Source: Pseudomonas guangdongensis (GTDB lineage Bacteria > Pseudomonadota > Gammaproteobacteria > Pseudomonadales > Pseudomonadaceae). Taken from it: a stretch of DNA of 64,000 nucleotides. Each line of letters opens with the position of its first letter. The first letter of the stretch is position 1. The notes below the pieces were generated by a model. It did not search any database. It saw nothing but the letters and a program-made list of their open reading frames with translations, and was not told the origin of the DNA. The DNA lies in the NCBI RefSeq assembly GCF_900105885.1, contig NZ_LT629780.1:2356001-2420000 (forward strand). The letters run 5' to 3'. The position numbers and the translations under genes are program-made. Of the stretch, positions 1-8,074 are shown piece by piece.

Positions 1-155
1 CCGAGGAGCTGCTCGGCGAGATCCACGACGCCTTCCTCGACGGCGACGGCGAGCTGCCGCCGGTGGCGGCTATCGCCGAGGCATTCGCGGCGCGCGTGCC
101 GCTCGGTGTGCTGTATTGCGTGCGCGCCGCCCTGGAAGCCGAGCTGGGTGGCTGA
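1..155 (+). CDS. C-terminal end of an unidentified protein (5' truncated)
   Basis: The window opens inside a reading frame that starts before base 1 and ends at a TGA at 153-155. The 50 visible residues are acidic and alanine/leucine-rich, begin EELLGEIHDAF and end in ALEAELGG. I do not recognise the family. The tail lies 20 bp from the end of rdgC and converges on it. Codon use is G/C-ending like the neighbours, so this is probably a genuine gene, but function cannot be assigned from this fragment. Confidence 0.55.
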   Translation, partial: EELLGEIHDAFLDGDGELPPVAAIAEAFAARVPLGVLYCVRAALEAELGG

Positions 156-175
156 GGGCGGCGCGGACGGCGGGG

Positions 176-1096
176 TCAGATGCCCTGCGGCAGCTCCTCG
201 CCGCCGAGCGCCTCGATCAGCTGCGGCAGGAACTCTACGAAGGTCAGCATCATCAGGGCGAAGCTGGCGTCCTGCTGGGCCAGGGCGTCCTCGCCGCCGT
301 CCTGCTCGGCCTGCTCCTGCAGCAGGTCCTCGAAGCGCAGACGCTTGAGCGCCAGCTTGTCGTCGATCAGCAGTGACAGCTTGTCGGTCCAGGCCACGCC
401 GAGCTTGGTCACCACCTTGCCGGCGGCCAGGTGGTTCTGCACTTCGTCGCTGCCCAGATCCTGGCGCTTGCAGCGTACGATGCCGCCATCCTCGTGGGTA
501 TCGCGCAGCTCGCACTCGTCGAGCAGGTATAGGCCGTTGCTGGCCTGCTGGTTTTTCAGCCAGTCGGTGAAAGTCGCCATCGGCGCGACCTTCACCGCCA
601 GCGGGCGCACCGGCAGGCTGCCGAGGGCATCGCGCAGGGCGGACAGCAGCTCCTCGGCTTTCTTGGCGCTACCGGCGTCGACCAGCACCAGGCCGTGCTT
701 GGGCGCGATCGCGGCGCGAGTCACTTGGCGGCGGATGAAGGCGCGCGGCAGTAGGGTCTGGACGATCTCGTCCTTGAGCTGGTCGCGTTCCTTCTTGTAG
801 ACCTTGCGCATCTGTTGCGCTTCGATCTCCTCGATTTTCTCGGCCAGCGCCTCGCGCACCACGCTGCCGGGCAGGATGCGTTCTTCCCTGCGTGCGGCGA
901 TCAGGTAGAAGTCCTGGCTGACGTGCGCGAGCGGGGCGTCCGGTCCCTTGCCCAGCGGGGCAACGAAGCCATAGGTGGCCAGCTCCTGGCTGGCGCAGCT
1001 GCGCGCCGGCTTGCCGCTCAGGGCGGTCTCCAGAGTTTCGGCATCCAGTTGCAGATCCTGGGTCAGGCGGTAGACGAGCAGGTTGCGGAACCACAT
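176..1096 (-). CDS. rdgC: Recombination-associated protein RdgC
   Basis: RdgC is a ring-shaped, sequence-independent DNA-binding protein that restrains RecA-mediated recombination on the nucleoid. The product is 306 residues, the usual family length, and starts with the characteristic [14 protein letters not shown] chose the ATG at 1094-1096; an upstream in-frame TTG at 1120 would add eight residues that match nothing in the family. An AAGGAG lies 12 nt before the ATG. The gene converges on the truncated gene at the window start and is divergent from the tRNA-Val/tRNA-Asp pair. I am sure of the family; the cellular role is taken from characterised homologues. Confidence 0.95.
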   Translation of the reverse strand: MWFRNLLVYRLTQDLQLDAETLETALSGKPARSCASQELATYGFVAPLGKGPDAPLAHVSQDFYLIAARREERILPGSVVREALAEKIEEIEAQQMRKVYKKERDQLKDEIVQTLLPRAFIRRQVTRAAIAPKHGLVLVDAGSAKKAEELLSALRDALGSLPVRPLAVKVAPMATFTDWLKNQQASNGLYLLDECELRDTHEDGGIVRCKRQDLGSDEVQNHLAAGKVVTKLGVAWTDKLSLLIDDKLALKRLRFEDLLQEQAEQDGGEDALAQQDASFALMMLTFVEFLPQLIEALGGEELPQGI

Positions 1097-1208
1097 GGCG
1101 GCTGGTAACTCCTTGAGCAAAGGAGCGCATTATTCCCCCTGGCGCGCCGGCAGGCCACCGCGTTGTGCGCCAAGTCGTTGCTGTCTTTGAAATTTTTTCA
1201 AAAAACGC

Positions 1209-1237
1209 TTGCCAAGGCGGAGTGCCCTCCATAGAAT
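1209..1237 (+). promoter_or_regulatory. Sigma-70 promoter of the tRNA-Val/tRNA-Asp unit
   Basis: A TTGCCA -35 (1209-1214) and TAGAAT -10 (1232-1237) are separated by 17 bp. An A/T-rich tract just upstream (around 1190-1206) resembles an UP element, and the GCGC directly after the -10 is the GC-rich discriminator expected of stringently controlled stable-RNA promoters. The 15 bases around the -10 recur exactly before the tRNA-Glu/Gly cluster at 53817-53845. Confidence 0.8.
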
Positions 1238-1283
1238 GCGCACCACTTCGAGAGCAAACGCAAACATGCGAATGCAACTGAAT

Positions 1284-1359
1284 GGGTGATTAGCTCAGCT
1301 GGGAGAGCATCTGCCTTACAAGCAGAGGGTCGGCGGTTCGATCCCGTCATCACCCACCA
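1284..1359 (+). tRNA. tRNA-Val (anticodon TAC)
   Basis: A 76-nt cloverleaf runs from GGGTGAT to the encoded CCA. The acceptor stem pairs GGGTGAT with ATCACCC, the anticodon loop CTTACAA gives TAC, and the T loop is GTTCGAT. The 3' CCA is genomically encoded. It is followed 15 bp later by tRNA-Asp, in what is probably one transcript. Confidence 0.97.
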
Positions 1360-1374
1360 CTCTCGAGGTTGCGC

Positions 1375-1451
1375 GCGGCGGTAGTTCAGTCGGTTAGAAT
1401 ACCGGCCTGTCACGCCGGGGGTCGCGGGTTCGAGTCCCGTCCGCCGCGCCA
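1375..1451 (+). tRNA. tRNA-Asp (anticodon GTC)
   Basis: A 77-nt tRNA with acceptor stem GCGGCGG/CCGCCGC, anticodon loop CTGTCAC (GTC), T loop GTTCGAG and encoded CCA. It lies 15 bp downstream of tRNA-Val and shares its promoter. No clear T-rich terminator follows it before the FKBP gene. Confidence 0.97.
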
Positions 1452-1625
1452 TTTTCTACAAGACCCTAAGTGACATGAAACACACAGAAACTCAGGTGCC
1501 ACACGGCATGCTGGGTTTTTTGCGTTTTTGGTCTGCGCTTTTCCTGGCGTGGCGGTGCCGTTGGCGGCCTGTTAAGCTCGCCTACTCCGAGTTGCCCGCT
1601 GCGGCATCACCATTAAGGAACATGC

Positions 1626-2333
1626 ATGAAACATCATCGCTTGGCCGCTGCGGTGGCTCTGGTTGGCCTGGTTCTGACCGGCTGCGACTCCCAGTCGGCG
1701 AAAAAGGAACTGGAGCTGAAGACCCCGGCCCAGAAGGCCTCCTACGGCATCGGCCTGAACATGGGGCGCAGCCTGGCGCAAGAGGGTATGGACGACCTGG
1801 ATGCCCAGGCTGTTGCTCTCGGCATCGAGGATGCCGTGGCCAAGAAGGAACAGCGTCTGACCGACGAGCAGCTCATGGAGGCGTTCAGCTTCCTGCAGCA
1901 GCGCGCCGAGGAGCGCATGGCGGCCATCGGCGACGAGAACGCCAAGGCCGGCAAGAAGTTCCTGGAAGACAACGGCAAGCGCGAGGGTGTGGTCACCACC
2001 GCGTCCGGTCTGCAGTACGAGGTGGTCAAGAAGGCCGAGGGTGCCCAGCCCAAGCCTGACGACGTGGTGTCGGTTCACTACGAAGGCAAGCTGATCGACG
2101 GCACCGTGTTCGACAGCTCGATCCAGCGCGGCGCACCCATCGATCTGCCGGTTGGCGGCGTGATCCCCGGCTGGGTCGAAGGTCTGCAGCTGATGCACGT
2201 CGGCGAGAAGTACAAGCTGTACATTCCCAGCGAGCTGGCCTACGGCGCGCAGAGCCCGAGCCCGGCGATTCCGGCCAACTCGGTGCTGATCTTCGATCTG
2301 GAGCTGCTGAGCATCCAGGGTCAGGGCCAGTAA
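1626..2333 (+). CDS. FKBP-type peptidyl-prolyl isomerase, lipoprotein (FkpA/Mip-like)
   Basis: This enzyme isomerises X-Pro bonds during folding of envelope proteins. The 235-residue product has a type II signal peptide with lipobox LTGC (Cys20), so the mature protein should be a lipid-anchored envelope protein. An FKBP_N dimerisation region (about 30-125) is followed by the FKBP_C catalytic domain (about 125-230), with VHYEGKLIDGTVFDSS and the VIPGWVEGLQ and YIPSELAYG strands intact. The ATG at 1626 has AAGGAA five bases upstream. It sits alone after the tRNA genes and is followed by a stem-loop. Confidence 0.92.
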   Translation: MKHHRLAAAVALVGLVLTGCDSQSAKKELELKTPAQKASYGIGLNMGRSLAQEGMDDLDAQAVALGIEDAVAKKEQRLTDEQLMEAFSFLQQRAEERMAAIGDENAKAGKKFLEDNGKREGVVTTASGLQYEVVKKAEGAQPKPDDVVSVHYEGKLIDGTVFDSSIQRGAPIDLPVGGVIPGWVEGLQLMHVGEKYKLYIPSELAYGAQSPSPAIPANSVLIFDLELLSIQGQGQ

Positions 2334-2354
2334 GTTTCCGTCTGCCGCCACCAG

Positions 2355-2373
2355 CGCCCCGCTTGTCGGGGCG
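2355..2373 (+). terminator. Stem-loop after the FKBP gene
   Basis: A 7-bp perfect stem, CGCCCCG (2355-2361) with CGGGGCG (2367-2373), has a 5-nt loop and begins 21 bp past the stop codon. The downstream T content is low, so intrinsic termination may be weak. Confidence 0.55.
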
Positions 2374-2771
2374 TTGTCGTATCTATGGCCAGGGTTTTCG
2401 CCGGTTTCAGGTCTTGCCAGCGACAGTGTGTCGCAGGTTTATGCACATCGCACAGATCCGCGGCGGTGCTGTCAAGAGCGCTGTGGCGGCCCTCCGGGTT
2501 CAGGTTAAATTTCTGATTTGTAAAGACTTTTTTGGCTGAGCAAAAAATGCCCGATCTGTCTGGAGGCCGCATGCGACGGGGCCTGGCGGGAGTCTTCCCG
2601 GCATTGTTAACAAGCTTATCCACAGCTTTGGTGGATAACGCCCACCAGCCCGCCTGGCATGGGCATTGGCCGGGAGAAGGCGTGAACAGGGCGCTTGGCG
2701 TGGTGGCGCCGGCAGACTCAAGCTACGCACGCGCTGTTAAGATTGGGTGACTGGTGAGGAGTGTGAACGCA
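2374..2771. other. Gene-free region with three DnaA-box-like sites
   Basis: About 400 bp with no credible gene; the reading frames across it have poor codon use and no ribosome site. It contains TTATGCACA at 2439-2447 and TTATCCACA at 2616-2624, both matching the DnaA consensus TTATNCACA, and an inverted near-match TTATCCACC on the minus strand at 2630-2638. The last two form a perfect 8-bp inverted repeat with a 7-nt centre. An A/T-rich stretch around 2505-2550 lies between the first and second box. The region leads into an XRE-family regulator gene. Confidence 0.6.
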
Positions 2772-3089
2772 ATGAATGTGCAAGTGATCGAGCGCGACGG
2801 GCAGCCGGAATACGCGGTGCTGGCTTGGGCGGAATATCTGCAGTTGCTGGCCGAGGCCGGGCGTCGGCAGCCGGAGAGTCGCGCAGCGGCCGAACCGGCG
2901 GCGGGGCCGGTCTTCGAGCTGGCCCGACTGGCCGAGTGGCGCGAGGCGCGCGGGCTCAGCCAGGAGCAACTGGCGCGGGCGGTGGGCATCAGCCCGCACT
3001 ACCTGGGCATGATCGAGCGTGGCGAGCGGCAGCCGGACCAGGCCATCGGCCGGGCCCTGGAGCGTCATTTCGCCCGTCCGCAGGAGTGA
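2772..3089 (+). CDS. XRE-family helix-turn-helix regulator
   Basis: A 105-residue predicted DNA-binding protein. Residues 1-30 (MNVQVIERDGQPEYAVLAW) resemble the N-terminal strand-helix of Phd/RelB-type antitoxins. Residues about 50-95 form a Cro/CI-type HTH (RGLSQEQLARAVGISPHYLGMIERGERQP). The ATG at 2772 is preferred over an in-frame GTG at 2754 because AGGAG ends 10 nt before it. The next gene begins 7 bp after the stop, and three genes (2772-3938) appear co-transcribed. The DnaA-box region lies directly upstream. Its targets are unknown; autoregulation would be typical. Confidence 0.75.
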   Translation: MNVQVIERDGQPEYAVLAWAEYLQLLAEAGRRQPESRAAAEPAAGPVFELARLAEWREARGLSQEQLARAVGISPHYLGMIERGERQPDQAIGRALERHFARPQE

Positions 3090-3096
3090 TGCCGAG

Positions 3097-3465
3097 TTGA
3101 GCCTGCGGATCAGCCGCCAGCACTGGCAGGGGCTGCTGGCGGCCCTAGACGAGGCGCGCCGGCAGCGCCACCTGCTGACCTATCGCTCGTTGATCGAGCG
3201 CCTGCAACTGCCGGCCCCCGCCATGGCGACGCTGGCGGCGGCGCTGGAGCACCTGGCGGCGCTGGATGCTCGGGCCGGCCTGCCGCTGCGCAGTGCGCTG
3301 GTGATCAGCCAGGGGGCCAGCCGTCTGCCGCGTCCGGGGTTCTTCGAGTGCGCCGAGCGCCTCGGACGCTTCAGCGGCCCGCCCGACGGCATGGCGGCTG
3401 CGGCCTGGCATGCCGCCGAGGTCGCCCGGGTGTTCGCCTTCGAGTTCAGCGAGGCATCCTCATGA
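3097..3465 (+). CDS. Conserved hypothetical protein in the XRE operon
   Basis: A 122-residue protein starting at a TTG (3097) with AGGAG ten bases upstream, overlapping the end of the XRE gene's ribosome-site region. The N-terminal half is helical (LRISRQHWQGLLAALDEARRQ and RSLIERLQLP); the C-terminal half contains RSALVISQGASRLPRPGFFE and a conserved-looking aromatic tail. No signal peptide or membrane segment. I do not recognise a named domain. Its stop overlaps the ATG of the next gene (ATGA), which implies translational coupling. Confidence 0.6.
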   Translation: MSLRISRQHWQGLLAALDEARRQRHLLTYRSLIERLQLPAPAMATLAAALEHLAALDARAGLPLRSALVISQGASRLPRPGFFECAERLGRFSGPPDGMAAAAWHAAEVARVFAFEFSEASS

Positions 3466-3938
3466 CGTCCCGTTACTGGCGCCTGCGTGCCGCCTGCGGT
3501 TACGCCCTGGCGCGCTACCTGTTCCGCTGGTCGTGGCTGCTGCGCCAGCCACGCGCCTGGCGCTGGATGGAGGGGCAGTTCGCGCGCATGGCGCACCTCG
3601 GCGATGGCGGAGCCCAGGACTTCTACGGCCATGTGCTGCTGTTTCGCGGTCAGGGGCTGGGCGCGCGCGAGGAGGGCTTGCGTCTGCTGCGTCTGGCGGC
3701 CGATCAGGGGCAGGCCAAGGCGGCTTTCCAGCTCGGCGTGCAGGCGCTCAAGGGCGATCTGGCGCATGCGCCCGATGCCCTCGAGGCGCGGCGGCGCTGG
3801 GAGCAGGCCGCTGCTGCCGGCCATCCGCTGGCGGCGCACAAGCTGGCCGAGCTGCTGATGCAGGGCGCGCCGGGACTGCCGGCCGATGCATCGGCTGCCG
3901 AGCACTACGCGGCGCTGGCGCGCCGCCTCGGTCTGTAG
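3462..3938 (+). CDS. Sel1-repeat (TPR-like) protein
   Basis: A 158-residue protein beginning at ATG 3462 inside the previous gene's stop. The first 40 residues are basic and aromatic (RYLFRWSWLLRQPRAW), possibly membrane-associating. From about residue 65 there are two Sel1-like helical hairpins, recognisable by GLRLLRLAADQGQAKAAFQLG and ARRRWEQAAAAGHPLAAHKLAE. Sel1 proteins act as scaffolds for protein-protein contacts; no partner is evident beyond its operon neighbours. The gene converges on the EAL gene with only 6 bp between stops. Confidence 0.7.
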   Translation: MTSRYWRLRAACGYALARYLFRWSWLLRQPRAWRWMEGQFARMAHLGDGGAQDFYGHVLLFRGQGLGAREEGLRLLRLAADQGQAKAAFQLGVQALKGDLAHAPDALEARRRWEQAAAAGHPLAAHKLAELLMQGAPGLPADASAAEHYAALARRLGL

Positions 3939-3944
3939 GCTTCC

Positions 3945-4712
3945 TCAGGCACTTTTCGGCAGCGGCATGGCCGCCTCGCAGACCGGCTGCGCCTGCGGCC
4001 GGCCGAGCAGATAGCCCTGCACCAGATCGACGCCCATGCCCTGCAAGGTCTGCAGCTCGCCGAGCAGCTCGACCCCCTCGGCGATCACCCGCGCGCTGGC
4101 GGCGCGAGCCATGCGCAGGATCGAGCCGACGAACTCGCGCTTGAGCGGGTCGAGGTGGATGCCGTCGATGAAGTGGCGGTCGATCTTGACGATGTCCGGG
4201 CGCAGCTCCGACCACAGGCGCAGGCTGGAGTAGCCGGCGCCGAGGTCGTCGAGGGCGATCGAGAAGCCCATGGTGCGGTAGTGGCGCAAGGCACGGTCGA
4301 GCAGGCCGAAGTCCTCGATCGGGGTCTGCTCGGTCAGCTCGATCACTACCCGCGAAGGCTCGATGCCGCAGGCCTGGAGGATCTGCAGGGTGCGGCCCGA
4401 TTCGTGGCCCGGCTCCAGCAGCGACTCGGGCGAGGCATTCAGGTACAGGGTGCCGGGCAGTTGCAGGCGGCCGAAGGCCTGGCAGGCCTTGCCGCGGCAG
4501 GCGACTTCCAGCTCGCTCAGGCGGCCGGCCCGGCGCGCCAGGGCGAACAGGGCCAGCGGCGAGTGCAGGGGCGAGTTGGACGGGCCGCGGCTCAGGGCCT
4601 CGAACCCGTGGATGCGGCGACTGGCGAGCGAGAAGATCGGCTGGAACAGGGTGCTGAGCTGATCCTGGGCGATGATCCTGTCCAGGTTTCCAAGTTGCTC
4701 GGTGATGGTCAT
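3945..4712 (-). CDS. EAL-domain c-di-GMP phosphodiesterase (single domain)
   Basis: A 255-residue protein that is almost entirely an EAL domain, predicted to hydrolyse cyclic di-GMP. The catalytic signature is complete: FEAL (Glu38), LYLNAS, IELTE, LDDLGAGYSS, VKIDR, VIAEGVE and VQGYLLGRP. It lacks GGDEF, CBS, PAS or membrane segments, so the input signal is not obvious. The start is the ATG at 4710-4712. It lies downstream of prc on the same strand but is separated from it by a strong hairpin, so it is probably transcribed separately. Confidence 0.88.
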   Translation of the reverse strand: MTITEQLGNLDRIIAQDQLSTLFQPIFSLASRRIHGFEALSRGPSNSPLHSPLALFALARRAGRLSELEVACRGKACQAFGRLQLPGTLYLNASPESLLEPGHESGRTLQILQACGIEPSRVVIELTEQTPIEDFGLLDRALRHYRTMGFSIALDDLGAGYSSLRLWSELRPDIVKIDRHFIDGIHLDPLKREFVGSILRMARAASARVIAEGVELLGELQTLQGMGVDLVQGYLLGRPQAQPVCEAAMPLPKSA

Positions 4713-4735
4713 GCGGTGCTCGTCAGTCAGTGAAA

Positions 4736-4762
4736 AGGTGCCCCGCATCACGCGGGGCACCT
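4736..4762 (-). terminator. Rho-independent terminator after prc
   Basis: A perfect 11-bp stem (AGGTGCCCCGC 4736-4746 with its complement 4752-4762) and 5-nt loop are followed, on the minus strand, by TTTT. It ends prc transcription. A second 9-bp GC-rich palindrome at 4801-4820 lies between it and the prc stop. Confidence 0.85.
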
Positions 4763-4828
4763 GAATTTCACGACTAAATTGTGACGAGCTTATGACGGCC
4801 TGCCACCCCGAGGGGTGGCAGGCGTGCC

Positions 4829-6910
4829 TCAGTGGCGTGCCACGACCGCGTTGAGATTGAGGTAATCCAGGAGGATGCGTCCCGACTCGGCGAGGAAGGC
4901 GTCCTTTTCCGGCGCCAGGGTTTCCTCTTCCGCGGCCAGCGATTCCTCGTCCTCGACCTTCAGCTCCTTGAGCAGCGGCTCGCCTTTGGCGCTGCGCCGT
5001 GCGTTTTCCAGGCTCAGCTGGCGCTCCTCGATGGCGTGCTGCTCGGCGCGGCGACGCGTCTCGTTGAGGCTGACCCGGGTGTCCTGCATCAGCTGCTGGG
5101 ACAGTTCCAGGCTGCGGCGGGCGAAGATGAAGTCCGGGTCCTGCGCGGTGCGGGTGGCATGTCTGGCCTTGAGTTCGGCGAGGAACGGCTGGAACGGATC
5201 GCGCTCGGGGTTGACCGCCGGGGAGATGCGATCCCAGGGCATGGCCGCCGGCAGGGCGCTTTCGCCGATCTCCTGAGTGTCGAAGGTGGCCGGGTAGGGG
5301 ATGTCGGGCAGCACGCCCTGGTGTTGGGTGCTCTGTCCGGACACGCGATAGAACTTGGCCAGGGTCAGCTTGAGTTCGCCGTGGTTGAGCGGCTGGATGC
5401 TCTGCACGGTGCCCTTGCCGAAGGTCTGCCCGCCCAGTACCAGGGCGCGGTGGTAGTCCTGCATGGCACCGGCGAAGATCTCCGAGGCCGAGGCCGACAG
5501 GCGATTGACCAGCACCGCCATCGGACCGTCGTATTCGACGCCCTGGCTGTCGTCGGTCAGCACGTCGACGCGGCCGTCGCTGTTGCGCACCAGCACCGTG
5601 GGGCCCTGGTCGATGAACAGGCCGGTCAGCTCGTTGGCTTCCTGCAGGGAGCCGCCGCCGTTGTTGCGCAGGTCGATGACCACGCCGTCGACCCGTTCGG
5701 CCTTGAGTTCGGCGAGCAGCTTGCGTACGTCGCGGGTGGTGCTCTTGTAGTCGGGATTGCCGCTGCGGTAGGCCTTGAAGTCCAGGTAGAAGGCCGGGAT
5801 CTCGATGACGCCGAGCTTGTAGTGGCGGCCGTCGTGGTCGAGTTCGAGCACCGATTTCTTGGCGGCCTGCTCTTCGAGCTTGACCGCTTCGCGGGTGATC
5901 GCCACCACCTTGCTGGTCTGATCGTTCGGCGCATTGCCGGCCGGGATCACTTCCAGGCGCACCACCGAGCCTTTCGGGCCGCGGATCAGCTTGACCACCT
6001 CGTCGAGGCGCCAGCCGATCACGTCGACCATCTCCTTGTCGCCCTGGGCCACGCCGACGATACGGTCGGCCGGCTGCAGCTGCTTGCCCTTCTCGGCCGG
6101 GCCGGCGGGCACCAGACGCACGACTTTGACGTATTCGTTGTCGCTCTGCAGGATCGCCCCGATGCCTTCCAGCGACAGGCTCATGTTGATGTCGAAGTTC
6201 TCCGCGTTTTCCGGCGACAGGTAGCTGGTGTGCGGATCGTAGGTCTGCGCGAAGGCGTTGATGTAGGCCTGGAAGATGTCTTCGCTGCGGGTCTGCGCCA
6301 AGCGCTTGAGCTGGTTGCGGTAGCGCTTGGTGAGCAGCTCCTGGATGGCCGCCGGCTCCTTGCCGGCGATCTTCAGGCGCAGCACCTCGTCCTTCACGCG
6401 CTTGCGCCACAGGTCGTCCAGTGCCTTGCGATCGGCGGCCCAGGGCGCCTTCTCGCGGTCGGTTTCGAGGCTCTCGTCGCGGCTGAAGTCGAGCTGGTCG
6501 ACGCCCTTGTCGAGCAGGGCGAGGGCGAACTCCAGGCGTTCCTGCATGCGTTCGAGCTGGCGCTTGTAGATCACGAAGCCGGGCTGCAGCTCGCCGCTCT
6601 TGAGGTAGTCGTCGAAGCGGTAGCGCCAGGACTCGAAGGCGGCGATGTCCTCGGCGGTGAAGTAGCTGCGCGCCGGGTCGAGCATCTTCAGGTAATTGTC
6701 GAAGATCTGTGCGGAGCGTGCGTCGTCCAGCGGCGGCTTGCTGTAGTGATGGCGCTTGAGCAGTTCGACCACGTTGAGGCTGGCGATGATCTGCTCGCGA
6801 TCCGGCTGCAGAGCGTCCCAGGCATTGCTGCGGGCGGTCGCCGCGTGGCTCGGCAGGGCGCCGATGGCCAGGGCCAGGGCAAGGGCGGTACAGGGCAGGA
6901 AGCGTTTCAT
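4829..6910 (-). CDS. prc: Tail-specific periplasmic protease Prc
   Basis: Prc (AlgO in P. aeruginosa) is a periplasmic S41 serine protease that degrades proteins from their C termini and affects envelope-stress signalling and mucoidy. The 693-residue product has a signal peptide (cleavage near SHA-A, residue 23), an N-terminal helical domain, a PDZ domain (about 240-325) and an S41 domain with VIDLRNNGGGS (412-421). A catalytic dyad can be placed at Ser474 and Lys499, the same 25-residue spacing as Ser452/Lys477 of E. coli Prc. The C-terminal region (about 560-690) matches the DUF3340 tail. The gene is monocistronic, divergent from the quinone oxidoreductase. Confidence 0.95.
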   Translation of the reverse strand: MKRFLPCTALALALAIGALPSHAATARSNAWDALQPDREQIIASLNVVELLKRHHYSKPPLDDARSAQIFDNYLKMLDPARSYFTAEDIAAFESWRYRFDDYLKSGELQPGFVIYKRQLERMQERLEFALALLDKGVDQLDFSRDESLETDREKAPWAADRKALDDLWRKRVKDEVLRLKIAGKEPAAIQELLTKRYRNQLKRLAQTRSEDIFQAYINAFAQTYDPHTSYLSPENAENFDINMSLSLEGIGAILQSDNEYVKVVRLVPAGPAEKGKQLQPADRIVGVAQGDKEMVDVIGWRLDEVVKLIRGPKGSVVRLEVIPAGNAPNDQTSKVVAITREAVKLEEQAAKKSVLELDHDGRHYKLGVIEIPAFYLDFKAYRSGNPDYKSTTRDVRKLLAELKAERVDGVVIDLRNNGGGSLQEANELTGLFIDQGPTVLVRNSDGRVDVLTDDSQGVEYDGPMAVLVNRLSASASEIFAGAMQDYHRALVLGGQTFGKGTVQSIQPLNHGELKLTLAKFYRVSGQSTQHQGVLPDIPYPATFDTQEIGESALPAAMPWDRISPAVNPERDPFQPFLAELKARHATRTAQDPDFIFARRSLELSQQLMQDTRVSLNETRRRAEQHAIEERQLSLENARRSAKGEPLLKELKVEDEESLAAEEETLAPEKDAFLAESGRILLDYLNLNAVVARH

Positions 6911-7101
6911 GTAGGTATGCGTCGCAGGGATTCACGCCAAGTTTGGCAGCAGAACTGGCGCCGGGTTCCATGGTGCCAGTATCGGGCGGGCGCCCGGATG
7001 GACGGGGGAGGCTGACGGGAGGCCAGTTTCCGGGTAACAATCCGGGGCTTGTGGCCGGCAGTGCAGGGCAGGTGCCGGCATTTCGACAATATGGAGGTAG
7101 C

Positions 7102-8064
7102 GTGAACGCATTGCAAGGTATCGAGGGCGAGCTGGAGTGGGGCGTGCAGCCGCGCCCGGAGTGCGATGTCGGGCAGATCCGCATCAAGGTGGCGGCGGCT
7201 GGCCTGAACCGGGCCGACCTGTTGCAGCGCAACGGCCTGTATCCGCCGCCGCCGGGAGTGACCGAGGTGCTCGGTCTGGAATGCTCCGGGGTGGTGGTCG
7301 AGGCCGGCGCCGGCAGTCGCTGGCGGGTCGGCGACCGGGTCTGCGCGCTGCTGGCCGGCGGCGGCATGGCCGAGGAGGTGGTGGTCGATGCGCGCCATGC
7401 GCTGGCCGTGCCGGAAGGCCTCGGCCTGATCGAGGCGGCGGCGCTGCCGGAGGTGTATGCCACCGCCTGGCTCAACCTGTTCCAGCTGGCCCGCCTGCAG
7501 CCGGGCGAGAAGGTGCTGCTGCACGCCGGCGCCAGCGGCGTCGGCTCGGCCGGCATCCAGCTGTGCAAGGCCTTCGGCAGCCCGGTGTGGGTCAGCGTCG
7601 GCTCCCGCGAGCGGCTCGACTACTGCGAGGCGCTGGGCGCCGAGGGCGGGGTGATCCGCGGCGATACCCTGGACGGGCTGCGCGACTTCGCGCCCTTCGA
7701 CGTGATCCTCGATCCGGTCGGCGCCAGCTACGGCGAGCTGAACCTCAAGCTGCTCAATCAGGACGGCCGCTGGGTGGTCATCGGTCTGATGGGCGGGCGC
7801 AAGGCGCAGCTCGACCTGGCCCTGCTGCTCGGCAAGCGCATCCAGATGATCGGCTCGACCCTGCGCAACCGCGATGCCGAGTTCAAGGCGCAGCTGATGG
7901 CCGAGCTGGAGCAATTCGTCTGGCCGCTGTTCGCCGAGGGGCGTCTCAAGCCGCAGCTGGAGCGCAGCTACCCGATCGAGGATGCCGCGGCGGCTTTCGA
8001 GGCGCTGGCCAGTAACGAGGTGCGCGGCAAGCTGGTGCTGGTGGTCGATCCCGCGCTGGACTGA
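7102..8064 (+). CDS. NAD(P)H:quinone oxidoreductase, zinc-free MDR (PIG3-like)
   Basis: A 320-residue medium-chain dehydrogenase/reductase predicted to reduce quinones with NADPH. The N-terminal GroES-like fold contains AGLNRADLLQRNGLYPPPPG, typical of the PIG3/TP53I3 branch. The Rossmann half carries HAGASGVGSAGIQL (about 147-160). No zinc-binding cysteine/histidine set is present. I chose the GTG at 7102, with GGAGG five bases upstream; longer upstream starts lack a ribosome site and extend into the prc promoter region. Divergent from prc. Confidence 0.88.
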   Translation: MNALQGIEGELEWGVQPRPECDVGQIRIKVAAAGLNRADLLQRNGLYPPPPGVTEVLGLECSGVVVEAGAGSRWRVGDRVCALLAGGGMAEEVVVDARHALAVPEGLGLIEAAALPEVYATAWLNLFQLARLQPGEKVLLHAGASGVGSAGIQLCKAFGSPVWVSVGSRERLDYCEALGAEGGVIRGDTLDGLRDFAPFDVILDPVGASYGELNLKLLNQDGRWVVIGLMGGRKAQLDLALLLGKRIQMIGSTLRNRDAEFKAQLMAELEQFVWPLFAEGRLKPQLERSYPIEDAAAAFEALASNEVRGKLVLVVDPALD

Positions 8065-8074
8065 GGCCGGCTGC

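Noticed and set aside
2439..2638. Chromosomal replication origin
   Set aside because: Only three boxes, no dnaA/dnaN/rpmH or gidA nearby, and no long array of boxes; kept as a DnaA-binding candidate only.
2532..2750. A 72-codon plus-strand frame in the DnaA-box region
   Set aside because: TTG start with no ribosome site, codon use unlike neighbours, and it spans the inverted DnaA boxes.
2772..3465. Classical toxin-antitoxin pair
   Set aside because: The XRE protein looks antitoxin-like, but the partner shows no known toxin motif and the operon continues into a Sel1 gene.
3945..7568. A 1207-codon minus-strand open frame spanning the EAL gene and prc
   Set aside because: Most of it is an out-of-frame shadow of prc, Arg/Pro-rich and without domains; only its last 255 codons are the real EAL gene.
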